Assembly (NCBI GenBank): GCA_943846785.1
Contig: OX044367.1
Span: forward strand, 558,001 to 622,000
Origin: SCGC-AAA076-P13 sp905478035
GTDB lineage: Bacteria > Pseudomonadota > Gammaproteobacteria > Magnimaribacterales > D2472
Direction of reading: 5' to 3'
Length of the DNA stretch: 64,000 bases
Of this stretch, positions 18,343 to 27,554 are shown one piece after another (within the stretch, counting starts at the first letter, position 1; each line of letters opens with the position of its first letter). Under the pieces are notes generated by a model. It had not been told where the DNA came from. It did not search any database and saw nothing but the letters and a program-made list of their open reading frames with translations. Made by a program: the position numbers and the translations under genes.

Positions 18343-20249
18343 TGAATAGTGTTTTTAGAAATATTTTAGTTTGGGTAGTACTTGGATCTTTGTTGATCTA
18401 TGTTTTCGATAATATTGAAAACTCATCAGCACGTGAGCAAATTAGTTATAGCCAATTTAAAGAAGAAGTTTTATCAGATCGAATTGCAAAGATTACATTT
18501 CAAGGCGATCAAATGACCATTACTGGAGATAGACTTGATGGCTCTAAATTTGAAACAGTTCATCCGATTTTTAAAAAAGATGATGCTGTAGATAGAGCTA
18601 TTGAAGAAAATGGAATTATTGCAGTTTATGAAAAAATTGAACAGCCATCAATATGGTCACAACTTTTAGTAGGCGCTTTTCCAATTATCTTATTACTAGG
18701 AATATTCTTCTTTTTTATGAGACAAATGCAAGGTGGAATGTCTGGCAAAGGCGGTCCTATGTCTTTTGGAAAAAGCAAAGCTAAACTAATGGAAGGTGGC
18801 AAAGTTAAAACAAACTTTAATGATGTAGCTGGATGTGAAGAAGCTAAACAAGATGTTCAGGAGTTGGTAGATTTTCTAAGAGACCCTACAAAATTTCAAA
18901 AACTTGGTGGAAAAATTCCAAGAGGTGTTTTAATGGTTGGTCCTCCAGGAACAGGTAAGACACTTTTAGCTAGAGCAGTAGCCGGAGAGGCAAAAGTTCC
19001 ATTTTTTACAATATCAGGATCTGATTTTGTTGAAATGTTTGTTGGTGTTGGTGCTTCTAGAGTAAGAGATATGTTTGAGCAAGCTAAAAAACAATCACCT
19101 TGTATTGTATTTATTGATGAAATAGATGCTGTTGGAAGACATAGAGGAACAGGTATGGGTGGTGGTCACGATGAGCGAGAGCAAACACTAAATCAATTGC
19201 TTGTAGAAATGGATGGCTTCGAAGGGAATGATGGAGTTATTGTTATTGCTGCTACGAATAGACCAGATGTCCTTGATCCAGCTCTATTAAGGCCTGGTAG
19301 GTTTGATAGACAGGTTGTAGTTGATCTTCCAGATATAAGAGGAAGAGAAGCAATTTTAAAAGTTCATATGAGAAAAGTTCCTTTAGATTCAGATGTTGAT
19401 CCATTAGTAATTGCTAGAGGAACACCAGGTTTTTCTGGTGCAGACTTAGCTAATTTAATAAATGAAGCTGCTTTATTTGCTGCAAGATATTCTGATAAAA
19501 AAATTGATCAGTCTCATTTAGATTTAGCAAAAGACAAAATCATGATGGGTGCTGAAAGAAAATCTATGATATTAAGTGAAGAACAAAAAAGAATCACTGC
19601 ATACCATGAAGCCGGTCACGCAATAGTTGGTAGGCTTTGCCCCACTCATGATCCAGTTTATAAAGTGACTATTATCCCAAGAGGCAGAGCTTTAGGAGTG
19701 ACAATGTTTTTACCTGAAGAAGACACTTATATGCAAAGTAAAGAATATTTGCTTGGCAGGATAGCTACCTTATTCGGAGGACGAATAGCTGAAAGTATTA
19801 TAAATGGATCTCAAGGAATCACCACGGGCGCTTCGAATGATATTGAAGTTGCAACTGGAATTGCTACGAATATGGTTACTAAATGGGGTCTTTCTGAGGC
19901 GCTTGGTACTATAAAATACGGCGAGGATGAGGGTAGTCCTTTTCTAGGAAGGGCAGCGGCATCGCCCTCTCAAACAAGAAGTGAAGAGACTTCTAAATTA
20001 ATAGACTCTGAAATTAGATCAATAATAGATTCTTGTTATGAAAGAGCCGAGAATCTCTTAAAAGAAAATCTTGATAAATTAAATGTTATGGCAGATGCTC
20101 TATTGAAATATGAAACTATAGATGCACCTCAGATTGACGATATTATGGCTGGAGCACAACCAAGAGAACCTAAAGGCTGGTCAGATGATGAGCCTAAGTC
20201 CAAAACAAAGAAAAAAACTTCAATAAAAGGGACAGCAGAAGAGTTATAA
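18342..20249 (+). CDS. ftsH: ATP-dependent zinc metalloprotease FtsH
   Basis: Membrane-anchored AAA+ protease that removes misfolded membrane proteins and, in E. coli, controls LpxC and so LPS levels. It has 635 residues. Transmembrane helices lie at about 5-22 and 106-125 with a small periplasmic domain between them. The AAA domain has Walker A GPPGTGKT (200-207), Walker B IVFIDEIDA and the SRH ATNRPDVLDPALLRPGRFDRQ region. The zinc site HEAGH is at 422-426. The tail is lysine-rich. folP, which usually follows, is missing; glmM comes next after 9 bases. Confidence 0.97.
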   Translation: MNSVFRNILVWVVLGSLLIYVFDNIENSSAREQISYSQFKEEVLSDRIAKITFQGDQMTITGDRLDGSKFETVHPIFKKDDAVDRAIEENGIIAVYEKIEQPSIWSQLLVGAFPIILLLGIFFFFMRQMQGGMSGKGGPMSFGKSKAKLMEGGKVKTNFNDVAGCEEAKQDVQELVDFLRDPTKFQKLGGKIPRGVLMVGPPGTGKTLLARAVAGEAKVPFFTISGSDFVEMFVGVGASRVRDMFEQAKKQSPCIVFIDEIDAVGRHRGTGMGGGHDEREQTLNQLLVEMDGFEGNDGVIVIAATNRPDVLDPALLRPGRFDRQVVVDLPDIRGREAILKVHMRKVPLDSDVDPLVIARGTPGFSGADLANLINEAALFAARYSDKKIDQSHLDLAKDKIMMGAERKSMILSEEQKRITAYHEAGHAIVGRLCPTHDPVYKVTIIPRGRALGVTMFLPEEDTYMQSKEYLLGRIATLFGGRIAESIINGSQGITTGASNDIEVATGIATNMVTKWGLSEALGTIKYGEDEGSPFLGRAAASPSQTRSEETSKLIDSEIRSIIDSCYERAENLLKENLDKLNVMADALLKYETIDAPQIDDIMAGAQPREPKGWSDDEPKSKTKKKTSIKGTAEEL

Positions 20250-20258
20250 TTCATTCTT

Positions 20259-21581
20259 ATGAATTTAAAATTTGGTACAGATGGTATTAGGGGGCCTGTA
20301 GAGACCCACATTACTCCCGAGGCATGTCTTAGAATTGGTCATGCAACTGGTTTGGTGATGAAAGAGCAGGGTTGGGATACTGTCATGATTGGCAAAGATA
20401 CTCGAGTATCAGGTTATATGCTTGAATCAGCCCTTCAAGCTGGCTTTATAGCTGCTGGAGTAAATGTTAGTTTATGTGGCCCATTACCAACACCAGGTGT
20501 TGCTTATCTAACTAGATCTTTAAGACAAAAATTTGGCGTTGTTATAAGTGCTTCTCATAATGACTTCTTAGATAATGGTATAAAAATATTTAACTCTGAT
20601 GGTGAAAAATTATCTAGAGAGTTAGAGCTTAAGATTGAAAAAATTCTTAACGGTGACTTAAAGCCTGTAAAAACAGAGGAGCTTGGAAAAGCTTCAAGGT
20701 TTGATGAAGCAGGAGCTAGATATATCGAGTTTTGCAAGTCAACTGTACCTTCAAATATTTCGTTTTCTTCTCTTAGGATTGTCTTAGATTGTGCAAATGG
20801 TGCTTGTTATAAAGTAAGCCCAAGTGTCTTTAAAGAACTAGGAGCTGAAGTTATATCAATTGGGGTTAATCCAGATGGATATAATATTAATGATGGATGT
20901 GGATCGACTCATCCAGAATTAGTTCAAAAAGAAGTTATTAAACAAAGAGCTGATTTCGGAATATCGTTAGATGGAGATGGTGACAGAGTTATCTTAATTG
21001 ATAGAGAAGGCAACATTCTCGATGGTGATGATCTTTTATATATATTAGCTTTTTCAAATCCAAATAGAGTAGGTGCCTGGTCTGGAGTTGTTGGAACATT
21101 AATGAGTAACTTAGGACTTGAAGATGGAATTAAGAAGCTAGGTTATGATTTCAAAAGAGCTGACGTGGGTGATAAATTTGTTAGTAAACTTTTGGCAAAA
21201 AATGGATGGCTTCTTGGTGGAGAAACATCTGGCCATATTATTTGTAAAGATTTAATAAGCACAGGTGATGGAACCATCGCAGCTCTTAAAGTTATCTCTT
21301 CATTGCTAATACTTGAAAAAAATCCTTCAGATATACTAGCGAACTACAAAAAAATGCCTCAAATTAATCTTGCGGTAAAAGTATCCAATAAAGATGTTGT
21401 TAATGATAAAGATGTAATAGATTTCATTAAGATTGTTGAATCTGATATTACGGTGGGTAGAGTTCTTGTAAGACCATCAGGAACTGAAAATAAGATTAGG
21501 GTAATGGTAGAAGCTCCAGAAGAAAAAGTTGCTAAAAAGTATGCAAAAGATATTATTTCTCTTATTGAATCTAAGCTTTGA
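20259..21581 (+). CDS. glmM: Phosphoglucosamine mutase
   Basis: Interconverts glucosamine-6-phosphate and glucosamine-1-phosphate on the way to UDP-GlcNAc for peptidoglycan and LPS. It has 440 residues. The phosphoserine loop is VVISASHND (S99), the metal loop is DGDGDRV, the sugar-binding loop GGETSGH, and the phosphate-binding loop VRPSGTENKIRV near the end. It lies directly after ftsH without folP. No ribosome-binding site is visible; a TATAAT at 20245-20250 overlapping the ftsH stop lies 8 bases before the ATG and could be an internal promoter. Confidence 0.96.
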   Translation: MNLKFGTDGIRGPVETHITPEACLRIGHATGLVMKEQGWDTVMIGKDTRVSGYMLESALQAGFIAAGVNVSLCGPLPTPGVAYLTRSLRQKFGVVISASHNDFLDNGIKIFNSDGEKLSRELELKIEKILNGDLKPVKTEELGKASRFDEAGARYIEFCKSTVPSNISFSSLRIVLDCANGACYKVSPSVFKELGAEVISIGVNPDGYNINDGCGSTHPELVQKEVIKQRADFGISLDGDGDRVILIDREGNILDGDDLLYILAFSNPNRVGAWSGVVGTLMSNLGLEDGIKKLGYDFKRADVGDKFVSKLLAKNGWLLGGETSGHIICKDLISTGDGTIAALKVISSLLILEKNPSDILANYKKMPQINLAVKVSNKDVVNDKDVIDFIKIVESDITVGRVLVRPSGTENKIRVMVEAPEEKVAKKYAKDIISLIESKL

Positions 21582-21584
21582 TTT

Positions 21585-22328
21585 ATGATTATTGCTAACT
21601 GGAAAGCAAATGGAAATTTAAGTTCAAATCTTGCTTGGCATAAAGAATTTGTAAAAATATTTATAGATAATAACTTCTCAGATATAGGAATCGCCCCATC
21701 TAATATTCACTTTACTCAACTTCAAGAATTATTTAAAAATTTAAACTTAAAAATTGGTCTTCAAGATATTGATTTCAATGGTGGCGCAAGAACTGGATCA
21801 ATATCTCCCTCCATGGCATCAGATGCTGGTTGTGATTTCACCTTAATAGGACACTCAGAAAGAAGAGATTTATTCAAAGAAGATAATACTGTTATTAAAG
21901 CCAAGATTCATGCTGCCATTAATCATCAGATAAATCCGATATTATGCATTGGTGAATCCGAGGAATGCTCAAAGGCTGGAAAAACTAAAGATTTTTTAAA
22001 GAATCAACTTATAACAGCTCTTTCAGAGATTGATGTAAAAGACCAAGTTGCAATAGCTTATGAACCAATATGGGCAATAGGTTCAGGTAACACTCCAACT
22101 GCAAAAGATATAAACTCAATTCACGAATTCATAAAAGATGTTGTACAATCCTCATCTGCAAATAATACAGAACCAAAAGTTCTCTATGGAGGAAGTGTTA
22201 GTAATAAAAATGCTGAAGAATTCTTCAATGAAAAAAGTATTGATGGCGCCTTGGTAGGCGGAGCATCATTATCAGCTAATCAGTTTGCAGATATAGTGAA
22301 AATTTATAGAAAGGTAAAAATAAAATGA
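21585..22328 (+). CDS. tpiA: Triose-phosphate isomerase
   Basis: Glycolytic and gluconeogenic enzyme interconverting dihydroxyacetone phosphate and glyceraldehyde-3-phosphate. It has 247 residues. Catalytic residues are visible: NWKANG (K7), IGHSERR (H90) and AYEPIWAIGSG (E160, which also begins the flexible loop). VLYGGSVSNKNAEEF and the DGALVGGASL phosphate-binding stretch complete the barrel. It starts 3 bases after glmM and overlaps secG by 4 bases, within the conserved glmM-tpiA-secG order. Confidence 0.97.
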   Translation: MIIANWKANGNLSSNLAWHKEFVKIFIDNNFSDIGIAPSNIHFTQLQELFKNLNLKIGLQDIDFNGGARTGSISPSMASDAGCDFTLIGHSERRDLFKEDNTVIKAKIHAAINHQINPILCIGESEECSKAGKTKDFLKNQLITALSEIDVKDQVAIAYEPIWAIGSGNTPTAKDINSIHEFIKDVVQSSSANNTEPKVLYGGSVSNKNAEEFFNEKSIDGALVGGASLSANQFADIVKIYRKVKIK

Positions 22329-22636
22329 TAATTCTAATTAAAGTAGTTTGTATAGTCTTAGCAATAGCAATAATTGCATTAGTTTTATTGCAGCAAGGAA
22401 AAGGCTCTGATCTAGGTTCAGCTTTTGGTGGTGGATCTTCTAACTCTATGTTTGGAGCATTAGGCCCATCAGATTTTCTAGGTAAATTAACATATGCTTT
22501 AGTAGCAGTTTGGTTGGTTTTAACTCTAGCCTTAGCCTATATATATAAAAATCAAAATTCTACTGAAATTTTTGATATTTCTGAGCAAGAAACTGCTGTG
22601 CTAGAAGAACCAACTGACGAAGTTCCTGTAGAGTAA
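22325..22636 (+). CDS. secG: Preprotein translocase subunit SecG
   Basis: Small subunit of the SecYEG protein-export channel. It has 103 residues with two transmembrane helices (about 4-22 and 56-78). The conserved cytosolic loop reads LLQQGKGSDLGSAFGGGSSNSMFG, here in parts, which is characteristic of SecG. The tail is acidic. It ends the carA-to-secG run. The next gene, a tRNA-Leu, is on the opposite strand, so a secG read-through transcript would be antisense to that tRNA. Confidence 0.93.
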   Translation: MIILIKVVCIVLAIAIIALVLLQQGKGSDLGSAFGGGSSNSMFGALGPSDFLGKLTYALVAVWLVLTLALAYIYKNQNSTEIFDISEQETAVLEEPTDEVPVE

Positions 22637-22648
22637 TTAAAAAATTAT

Positions 22649-22735
22649 TGGTGCCGAAAGCGGGACTTGAACCCGCACGAGCTTTCGCTCACTAACCCCT
22701 CAAGCTAGCGTGTCTACCAATTCCACCACTTCGGC
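22649..22735 (-). tRNA. tRNA-Leu (anticodon GAG)
   Basis: An 87-base class II tRNA with CCA encoded. Its 5' end GCCGAAG pairs with CTTTCGGC near the 3' end. The anticodon stem CTAGC/GTTAG encloses loop TTGAGGG with anticodon GAG. A long variable arm (GTGAGCGAAAGCTC region) and the TTCAAGT T-loop are present. It closely resembles E. coli leuU, which also sits between secG and rimP, but there it runs with the operon; here it is reversed. Just after its 3' end the minus strand has a T6 run that could end transcription. Confidence 0.95.
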
Positions 22736-22750
22736 TTAATTTTTTCAAAG

Positions 22751-22779
22751 ATTATAACAAGTAAATTTTTAAATATTAA
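22751..22779 (-). promoter_or_regulatory. Promoter of tRNA-Leu
   Basis: On the minus strand: TTAATA (22779-22774), a 17-base spacer, then TATAAT (22756-22751) preceded by TGT, an extended -10. The tRNA 5' end is 15 bases beyond the -10, giving a leader of about 8 bases. Confidence 0.65.
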
Positions 22780-22791
22780 AAAATATTACAC

Positions 22792-22821
22792 TTGACCAAA
22801 CATACCTTATTTCATTACACT
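22792..22821 (+). promoter_or_regulatory. Promoter of initiator tRNA-Met and rimP operon
   Basis: TTGACC (22792-22797), an 18-base spacer and TACACT (22816-22821), followed by a short leader into the tRNA at 22837. It is the best -35/-10 pair in the window. It lies back to back with the tRNA-Leu promoter. Confidence 0.65.
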
Positions 22822-22836
22822 GCACATTCGCTGCGT

Positions 22837-22913
<77 letters not shown>

Positions 22914-22934
22914 CGTAATATATTTTTTTTAGTG

Positions 22935-22953
22935 GGGCATATGCCCTTTTTTT
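22935..22953 (+). terminator. Small hairpin plus T-run before rimP
   Basis: GGGC-ATAT-GCCC (22935-22946) is followed by seven T. It lies after the tRNA-fMet gene and just before rimP. The stem is only 4 bp (extendable by the AT palindrome), so termination is probably partial, which would attenuate rimP-nusA-infB after tRNA synthesis. Confidence 0.5.
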
Positions 22954-22964
22954 GTGAAAAAAAA

Positions 22965-23447
22965 ATGGTTAAAGATGAAATTGAAATAATTGTTGAGCCT
23001 GTCATAAAAAGACATAATTGTTATTTATGGGGCATAGAGATATTAAGAGGAAAGAGAAGGCCCACTCTTAGAATCTATTTAGAATCTAATGAAGGAGCTA
23101 ATATAGAAGATTGTGAAAATGTGTCAAAAGATCTTAATTATGAAATAGATCTAGACTCATCTCTTGGAGAAGACTATGTTTTAGAGGTCTCGACTCCTGG
23201 TGTGGAAAGAAGGTTTTTTAAACAAGATCAGCTTTTAGAATATTTAGGAGAAGATCTTAAGGTTAAGCTAAGAGAGCCTTTGGAGGGTGTTAAGAATATT
23301 AATGGTACGCTTGTTGATTGTAATGAAAATTTTTTTCTTATAGAGTCAGGCAAGCTTGAATATAAATTAGATTTTAGCGATATTGATGTATGTCGTTTAA
23401 ATCCAAATTTTGATAAATTGATGAAGGAAAGTGGTTATGCAAAGTAA
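22965..23447 (+). CDS. rimP: Ribosome maturation factor RimP
   Basis: Assists 30S subunit assembly. It has 160 residues from the ATG at 22965 and aligns with E. coli RimP from that point (GIEILRGKRRPTLRIYLES; DYVLEVSTPGVERRFF). The open frame runs back into the tRNA-fMet gene, but residues upstream of 22965 do not resemble the family. An ATG at 22941 inside the hairpin is a less likely start. No clear ribosome-binding site is seen; the leader is A-rich. The stop overlaps nusA by 11 bases. Confidence 0.92.
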   Translation: MVKDEIEIIVEPVIKRHNCYLWGIEILRGKRRPTLRIYLESNEGANIEDCENVSKDLNYEIDLDSSLGEDYVLEVSTPGVERRFFKQDQLLEYLGEDLKVKLREPLEGVKNINGTLVDCNENFFLIESGKLEYKLDFSDIDVCRLNPNFDKLMKESGYAK

Positions 23448-24897
23448 TGAAATATTAGCAGTTGTTGATTCAGTATCTACTGAAAAGGGACTAGATAAAA
23501 ATATAATTTTTTCGGCTATAGAGGTTGCGATAGCCTCTGCCTCTCAGAGACATTTTCATGAAGATGCTGAGTTGTTTGTTAAAATTGATAGAGATACTGG
23601 AGAATATTCTACTCATAGAAATTGGATAGTCTTTGATGAATCTGATGAGGAGTTTCATTTAGAGACACATACCACAGAAACAGCTTCTCAATTACAGTTG
23701 GGAGAAATCTTCACAGAACAACAAGAGAATGTTCCATTTGGAAGAATTGAAACTCAGGCAGCAAGACAAGTAATGCTTCAAAAAGTAAGAGAAGCAGAAA
23801 GAGAAAAAGTTGTTTCACAGTTTAAAAATCAAAATAATCAGCTTGTTAACGGAACTGTTAAAAGAGTTACTAGAGATAATATCATTGTTGATATTGCATA
23901 TGATGCTGAAGCTATTCTTCCTAGAGATAGGCTGATGCCTGGTGAAATATATAAAATTAATGACAGAATAAGAGCTATTCTTCAAATTCAAGAGGTTGAA
24001 GGAAGAGGACCTCAATTAATGCTAAATAGATCATGTCCTGAAATGGTTACTGAGTTATTTAGCATAGAAGTTCCTGAAATCAATGAAGATATAATTGAAA
24101 TTAGAGGAGTTGCCAGAGATGCCGGTTCAAGATCAAAGATAGCCGTAAAGACTAATGATGGAAGAATTGATCCAGTTGGTGCCTGTGTTGGTATGAGAGG
24201 TTCTAGGGTTCAAGCAGTATCTGCTGAATTAGGAAATGAAAGAATAGATATTATTATTTATGATGACAACCCTGCACAGCTCGTTATTAATGCTCTTGTT
24301 CCTGCTAAAGTTGAGTCTATCGTCATGGATGAAGATTCTAGATCAATGGATATTGCTGTAAATCAAGATAATCTTGCTTTAGCAATTGGCTCTAGAGGAC
24401 AAAACATTAGACTTGCATCAAAACTTGTTGGATGGGAGCTAAATATTGTTAGTAGTGAAGAAGCAGAAGCTAAGGTCAAAGTTGACGAAACTGAGTTTCT
24501 TGCAAAACTGACATCTAGCCTAGAAGTATCAGATGATATAGCTGAAAAAATTGCATCATCAGGACTTTCATCTTTTGATGATATAGCCTATGCAGATGAT
24601 TCGGTATTTAAATCTTTTGTTGAGGATGATGCAGAAATTACTAGAATCAAAGGGGCTGCTGAGGATGCTGCATTAATGGAAGCAATGGGCGCCATTACAG
24701 AGGAAGAGGATAATGTTGAATCACTTACTGATTTAAACTTGGAAGAGGAAGATATTCAAAAATTATCTAATAAAGGCATCAAGAACAAAGATGATTTAGC
24801 TGAGCTAGCTGTGGATGAGTTACAGGATATTATTGAAATATCTTCTGACAATGCATCTAAAATGATTATGAAAGCTCGTGAGCATTGGTTTAATTAA
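23437..24897 (+). CDS. nusA: Transcription termination/antitermination factor NusA
   Basis: Binds RNA polymerase to control pausing, termination and antitermination. It has 486 residues from the ATG at 23437, chosen over a GTG at 23431 because AAGGA (23424-23428) is well placed. The N-terminal polymerase-binding domain (1-130) is followed by an S1 domain (about 135-200), two KH domains (CVGMRGSRVQAVSAELGNERIDI; AIGSRGQNIRLASKL) and two acidic C-terminal repeats, as in E. coli and Pseudomonas. It sits between rimP and infB in the standard order. Confidence 0.96.
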   Translation: MQSNEILAVVDSVSTEKGLDKNIIFSAIEVAIASASQRHFHEDAELFVKIDRDTGEYSTHRNWIVFDESDEEFHLETHTTETASQLQLGEIFTEQQENVPFGRIETQAARQVMLQKVREAEREKVVSQFKNQNNQLVNGTVKRVTRDNIIVDIAYDAEAILPRDRLMPGEIYKINDRIRAILQIQEVEGRGPQLMLNRSCPEMVTELFSIEVPEINEDIIEIRGVARDAGSRSKIAVKTNDGRIDPVGACVGMRGSRVQAVSAELGNERIDIIIYDDNPAQLVINALVPAKVESIVMDEDSRSMDIAVNQDNLALAIGSRGQNIRLASKLVGWELNIVSSEEAEAKVKVDETEFLAKLTSSLEVSDDIAEKIASSGLSSFDDIAYADDSVFKSFVEDDAEITRIKGAAEDAALMEAMGAITEEEDNVESLTDLNLEEEDIQKLSNKGIKNKDDLAELAVDELQDIIEISSDNASKMIMKAREHWFN

Positions 24898-24918
24898 AAA
24901 TAAAAAGGAAATTATATT

Positions 24919-27198
24919 TTGACTGTTACTGTTAAAGATTTTGCTAAAATTCTAAAGATATCTGATTCAGCTCTGATTGAAAGAATGAAGAATGCTGGAC
25001 TATCTCATACTAAAAGTTCGGATGAAATAACACCATCAGATAAGCAAGCATTACTTAGATCTCTTAAGGGTGGCAAAAGTACACCTGCTTCTAAGTCTGT
25101 TACTTCAGGTTCTGGTATTACAGTTACTTCAAAAGGTAAATCTCTTAAAGAGGGTGATGCTGTTAAGAGTTATTCAGATAATATTGAAGCTAAAAGAGCT
25201 GCTGCATCGGAACAACTAAAAGAACAACAGAAGAAAAGAGAAGAACAACTAAAAGAAGCTGCACGACTTAAACAGGAAGAAATTAAGAAAAGAGAGAAAT
25301 TTAAAAAACCTGATCCAGCAAAACCTGCTGTTAAAGTTAATGTAAAAGATCAGCTCTCAAGTGCAGTAAATGCATACAAAAGAAGAGAGGGGTCATTCTC
25401 TCAGGACTCAAAACATAAATTTGAAGCACCTACTGAAATAATAAAAAAAGATATAGAAGTACCAACAACAATTCAGGTTGGAGAGCTTGCTAAATTAATG
25501 GCGGTTAAAGGTAATGTGGTTGTTAAAAATCTAATGGGTCTAGGTGTCATGGCTACATTAAATGATGTGATTGATCAAGAAACAGCAATACTAGTTGTAG
25601 AAGAAATTGGACATAATGGCATAGCATTAAAAGAAGAGAACTTTGAAGAGGATTTAGCTAATCTAATTAATTATACAGATGAAGCAAAAACTAGATCTCC
25701 AGTTATTACGGTAATGGGTCATGTTGATCATGGTAAGACCACGCTGCTTGATTTTATTAGAAAGACTAAAGTTGTTGATGGTGAGGCTGGCGGTATAACT
25801 CAACATATTGGTGCATATGAGGTTGAGACTTCTAAAGGTAAAATAACTTTCATAGATACACCTGGACATGCTGCATTCTCATCAATGAGAGCCAGGGGTG
25901 CAAATACTACTGATATTGTTATTCTTGTAGTTGCTGCTAATGATGGAATCAAGCCACAGACAGAAGAAGCTATTAATCATGCTAAGGCTGCTGGAGTGTC
26001 TATAGTTGTTGCTATTAATAAAATAGATCTTGAAGGTGCTGATGTTGATAAGGTTAAAGGTGATCTTGCTGCAAAAGACCTAGCTCCAGAAGACTGGGGT
26101 GGGACCACACAAATGATTCCAGTATCAGCCCTAAAAGGTACAGGTGTTGATCAGCTTTTAGAAAGCGTTTCCTTGGAAGCAGAATTACTTGAATTAAAAG
26201 CTCATCATAATGGACCGGCTCAAGGTGTTGTTATTGAATCAGAATTAGATAAATTTAGAGGCTCAGTTGCCACTTTCTTAATACAAAATGGAACTTTAAA
26301 AGTAGGTGATTTGGTCGCATCAGGAAATGCAATTGGAAAAATAAAAAGTATTATTAATAGTGATGGTTCAAAAATTAAATCAGCAGGACCATCAGCAGCT
26401 ATAGAAGTGCTAGGTTTAAATAATGTTCCAAATGCCGGAGACCAGTTTCAGGTTGTAGATAATGAGAAACAAGCCAGAGAAATTGCTGAATATAGAATCA
26501 ATAAAGAAAAAGAAAGAAAGCTACTAAAACAAAAAGATGATAGTGCTGGTGATTTATTTGAAAACTTAGGTCAAGAATCTTCTAAGAAAGTCTTAAATGT
26601 AATTATTAAAACTGATGTTGGTGGGACATGTGAAGCTATCATGGCATCACTGAATGATCTCAGTAATGAATTAGCAAAAGTAAAAATAGTCTCAAGCGGA
26701 GTTGGTGGTATTTCTGAATCAGATGCCAATTTAGCTCTTGCTGTAGATTCAATTATTTTAGGTTTTAATGTTCGTGCAGATAATTCAGCAAAGAAAATCA
26801 TCGAAGATGAGTCAATTCCTTTAAGTTATCACAGCATTATTTATGAATTACTAGATGATGTTAAAGCAAGAATGACAGGTTTGTTAGATCCAATTATTAA
26901 AGAAGAAATAATAGGAACTGCTGAAGTTCTTGATGTATTTAATTCTCCAAAATTTGGTCAGATAGCTGGTTGTAATGTAATTGAAGGAACAGTTCTGAGA
27001 AATAGACCAGTTAGAGTTCTTAGAGATGAGATTGTTATTTTTGAGGGTGAGCTAGATTCATTAAGAAGGTTCAAAGAAGATGTTAACGAAGTTAAAAATG
27101 GCAATGAATGCGGAATGGGTATTAAAAACTATAAGGACATCAAGGCTGGTGACAAGATAGAAGTGTATGAAAGAAAAGAAGAATTACAGTCAATGTAA
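24919..27198 (+). CDS. infB: Translation initiation factor IF-2
   Basis: GTPase that places initiator tRNA on the 30S subunit and promotes subunit joining. It has 759 residues, shorter than E. coli (890) because the N-terminal linker is reduced. An IF2_N domain (1-50) is followed by a charged K/E/Q-rich coil (90-130), a second IF2_N (about 180-240), then the G domain: GHVDHGKT (267-274), DTPGHAAF, NKID. Domains II-IV follow. The start is TTG at 24919, with AAGGAA 8 bases upstream. Confidence 0.96.
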   Translation: MTVTVKDFAKILKISDSALIERMKNAGLSHTKSSDEITPSDKQALLRSLKGGKSTPASKSVTSGSGITVTSKGKSLKEGDAVKSYSDNIEAKRAAASEQLKEQQKKREEQLKEAARLKQEEIKKREKFKKPDPAKPAVKVNVKDQLSSAVNAYKRREGSFSQDSKHKFEAPTEIIKKDIEVPTTIQVGELAKLMAVKGNVVVKNLMGLGVMATLNDVIDQETAILVVEEIGHNGIALKEENFEEDLANLINYTDEAKTRSPVITVMGHVDHGKTTLLDFIRKTKVVDGEAGGITQHIGAYEVETSKGKITFIDTPGHAAFSSMRARGANTTDIVILVVAANDGIKPQTEEAINHAKAAGVSIVVAINKIDLEGADVDKVKGDLAAKDLAPEDWGGTTQMIPVSALKGTGVDQLLESVSLEAELLELKAHHNGPAQGVVIESELDKFRGSVATFLIQNGTLKVGDLVASGNAIGKIKSIINSDGSKIKSAGPSAAIEVLGLNNVPNAGDQFQVVDNEKQAREIAEYRINKEKERKLLKQKDDSAGDLFENLGQESSKKVLNVIIKTDVGGTCEAIMASLNDLSNELAKVKIVSSGVGGISESDANLALAVDSIILGFNVRADNSAKKIIEDESIPLSYHSIIYELLDDVKARMTGLLDPIIKEEIIGTAEVLDVFNSPKFGQIAGCNVIEGTVLRNRPVRVLRDEIVIFEGELDSLRRFKEDVNEVKNGNECGMGIKNYKDIKAGDKIEVYERKEELQSM

Positions 27199-27207
27199 TA
27201 ATCGTTA

Positions 27208-27552
27208 ATGCCATCACTCCGATCAGACAAAATATCAGATCTTCTAAGAAAAGAAATATCTCTAATTATTAACAAAGAGACAAAAGATCCTAGACTTCAA
27301 AAATTAAATATCACCGCAGTTAAAGTTTCAGATGATATTGGAATTGCAACTGTTTTCTACACCATGATTGGTGAATCTATTGAAAAAGAAAAAAGTAGTA
27401 TTGATAAAAAAGTACTCAAAAAGTTTTCTGGCATGGTTCGTTCTAAATTATCTAAAACGATGCAAATAAGAAGAGTCCCAGTTATTCAATTTAGATTTGA
27501 TGAGAGTATCGAGTACTCAGATAATATTGAGAACCTACTTAAAAACCTTTGA
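27208..27552 (+). CDS. rbfA: Ribosome-binding factor A
   Basis: Cold-shock associated 30S maturation factor that binds near 16S helix 1. It has 114 residues with the KH-like fold. Typical sequence includes LRKEISLIINKETKDPRLQ at the N-terminus and RRVPVIQFRFDESIEY near the C-terminus. It lies 9 bases after infB and its stop overlaps the region just before truB, in the conserved infB-rbfA-truB-rpsO-pnp order. Confidence 0.95.
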   Translation: MPSLRSDKISDLLRKEISLIINKETKDPRLQKLNITAVKVSDDIGIATVFYTMIGESIEKEKSSIDKKVLKKFSGMVRSKLSKTMQIRRVPVIQFRFDESIEYSDNIENLLKNL

Positions 27553-27554
27553 TA

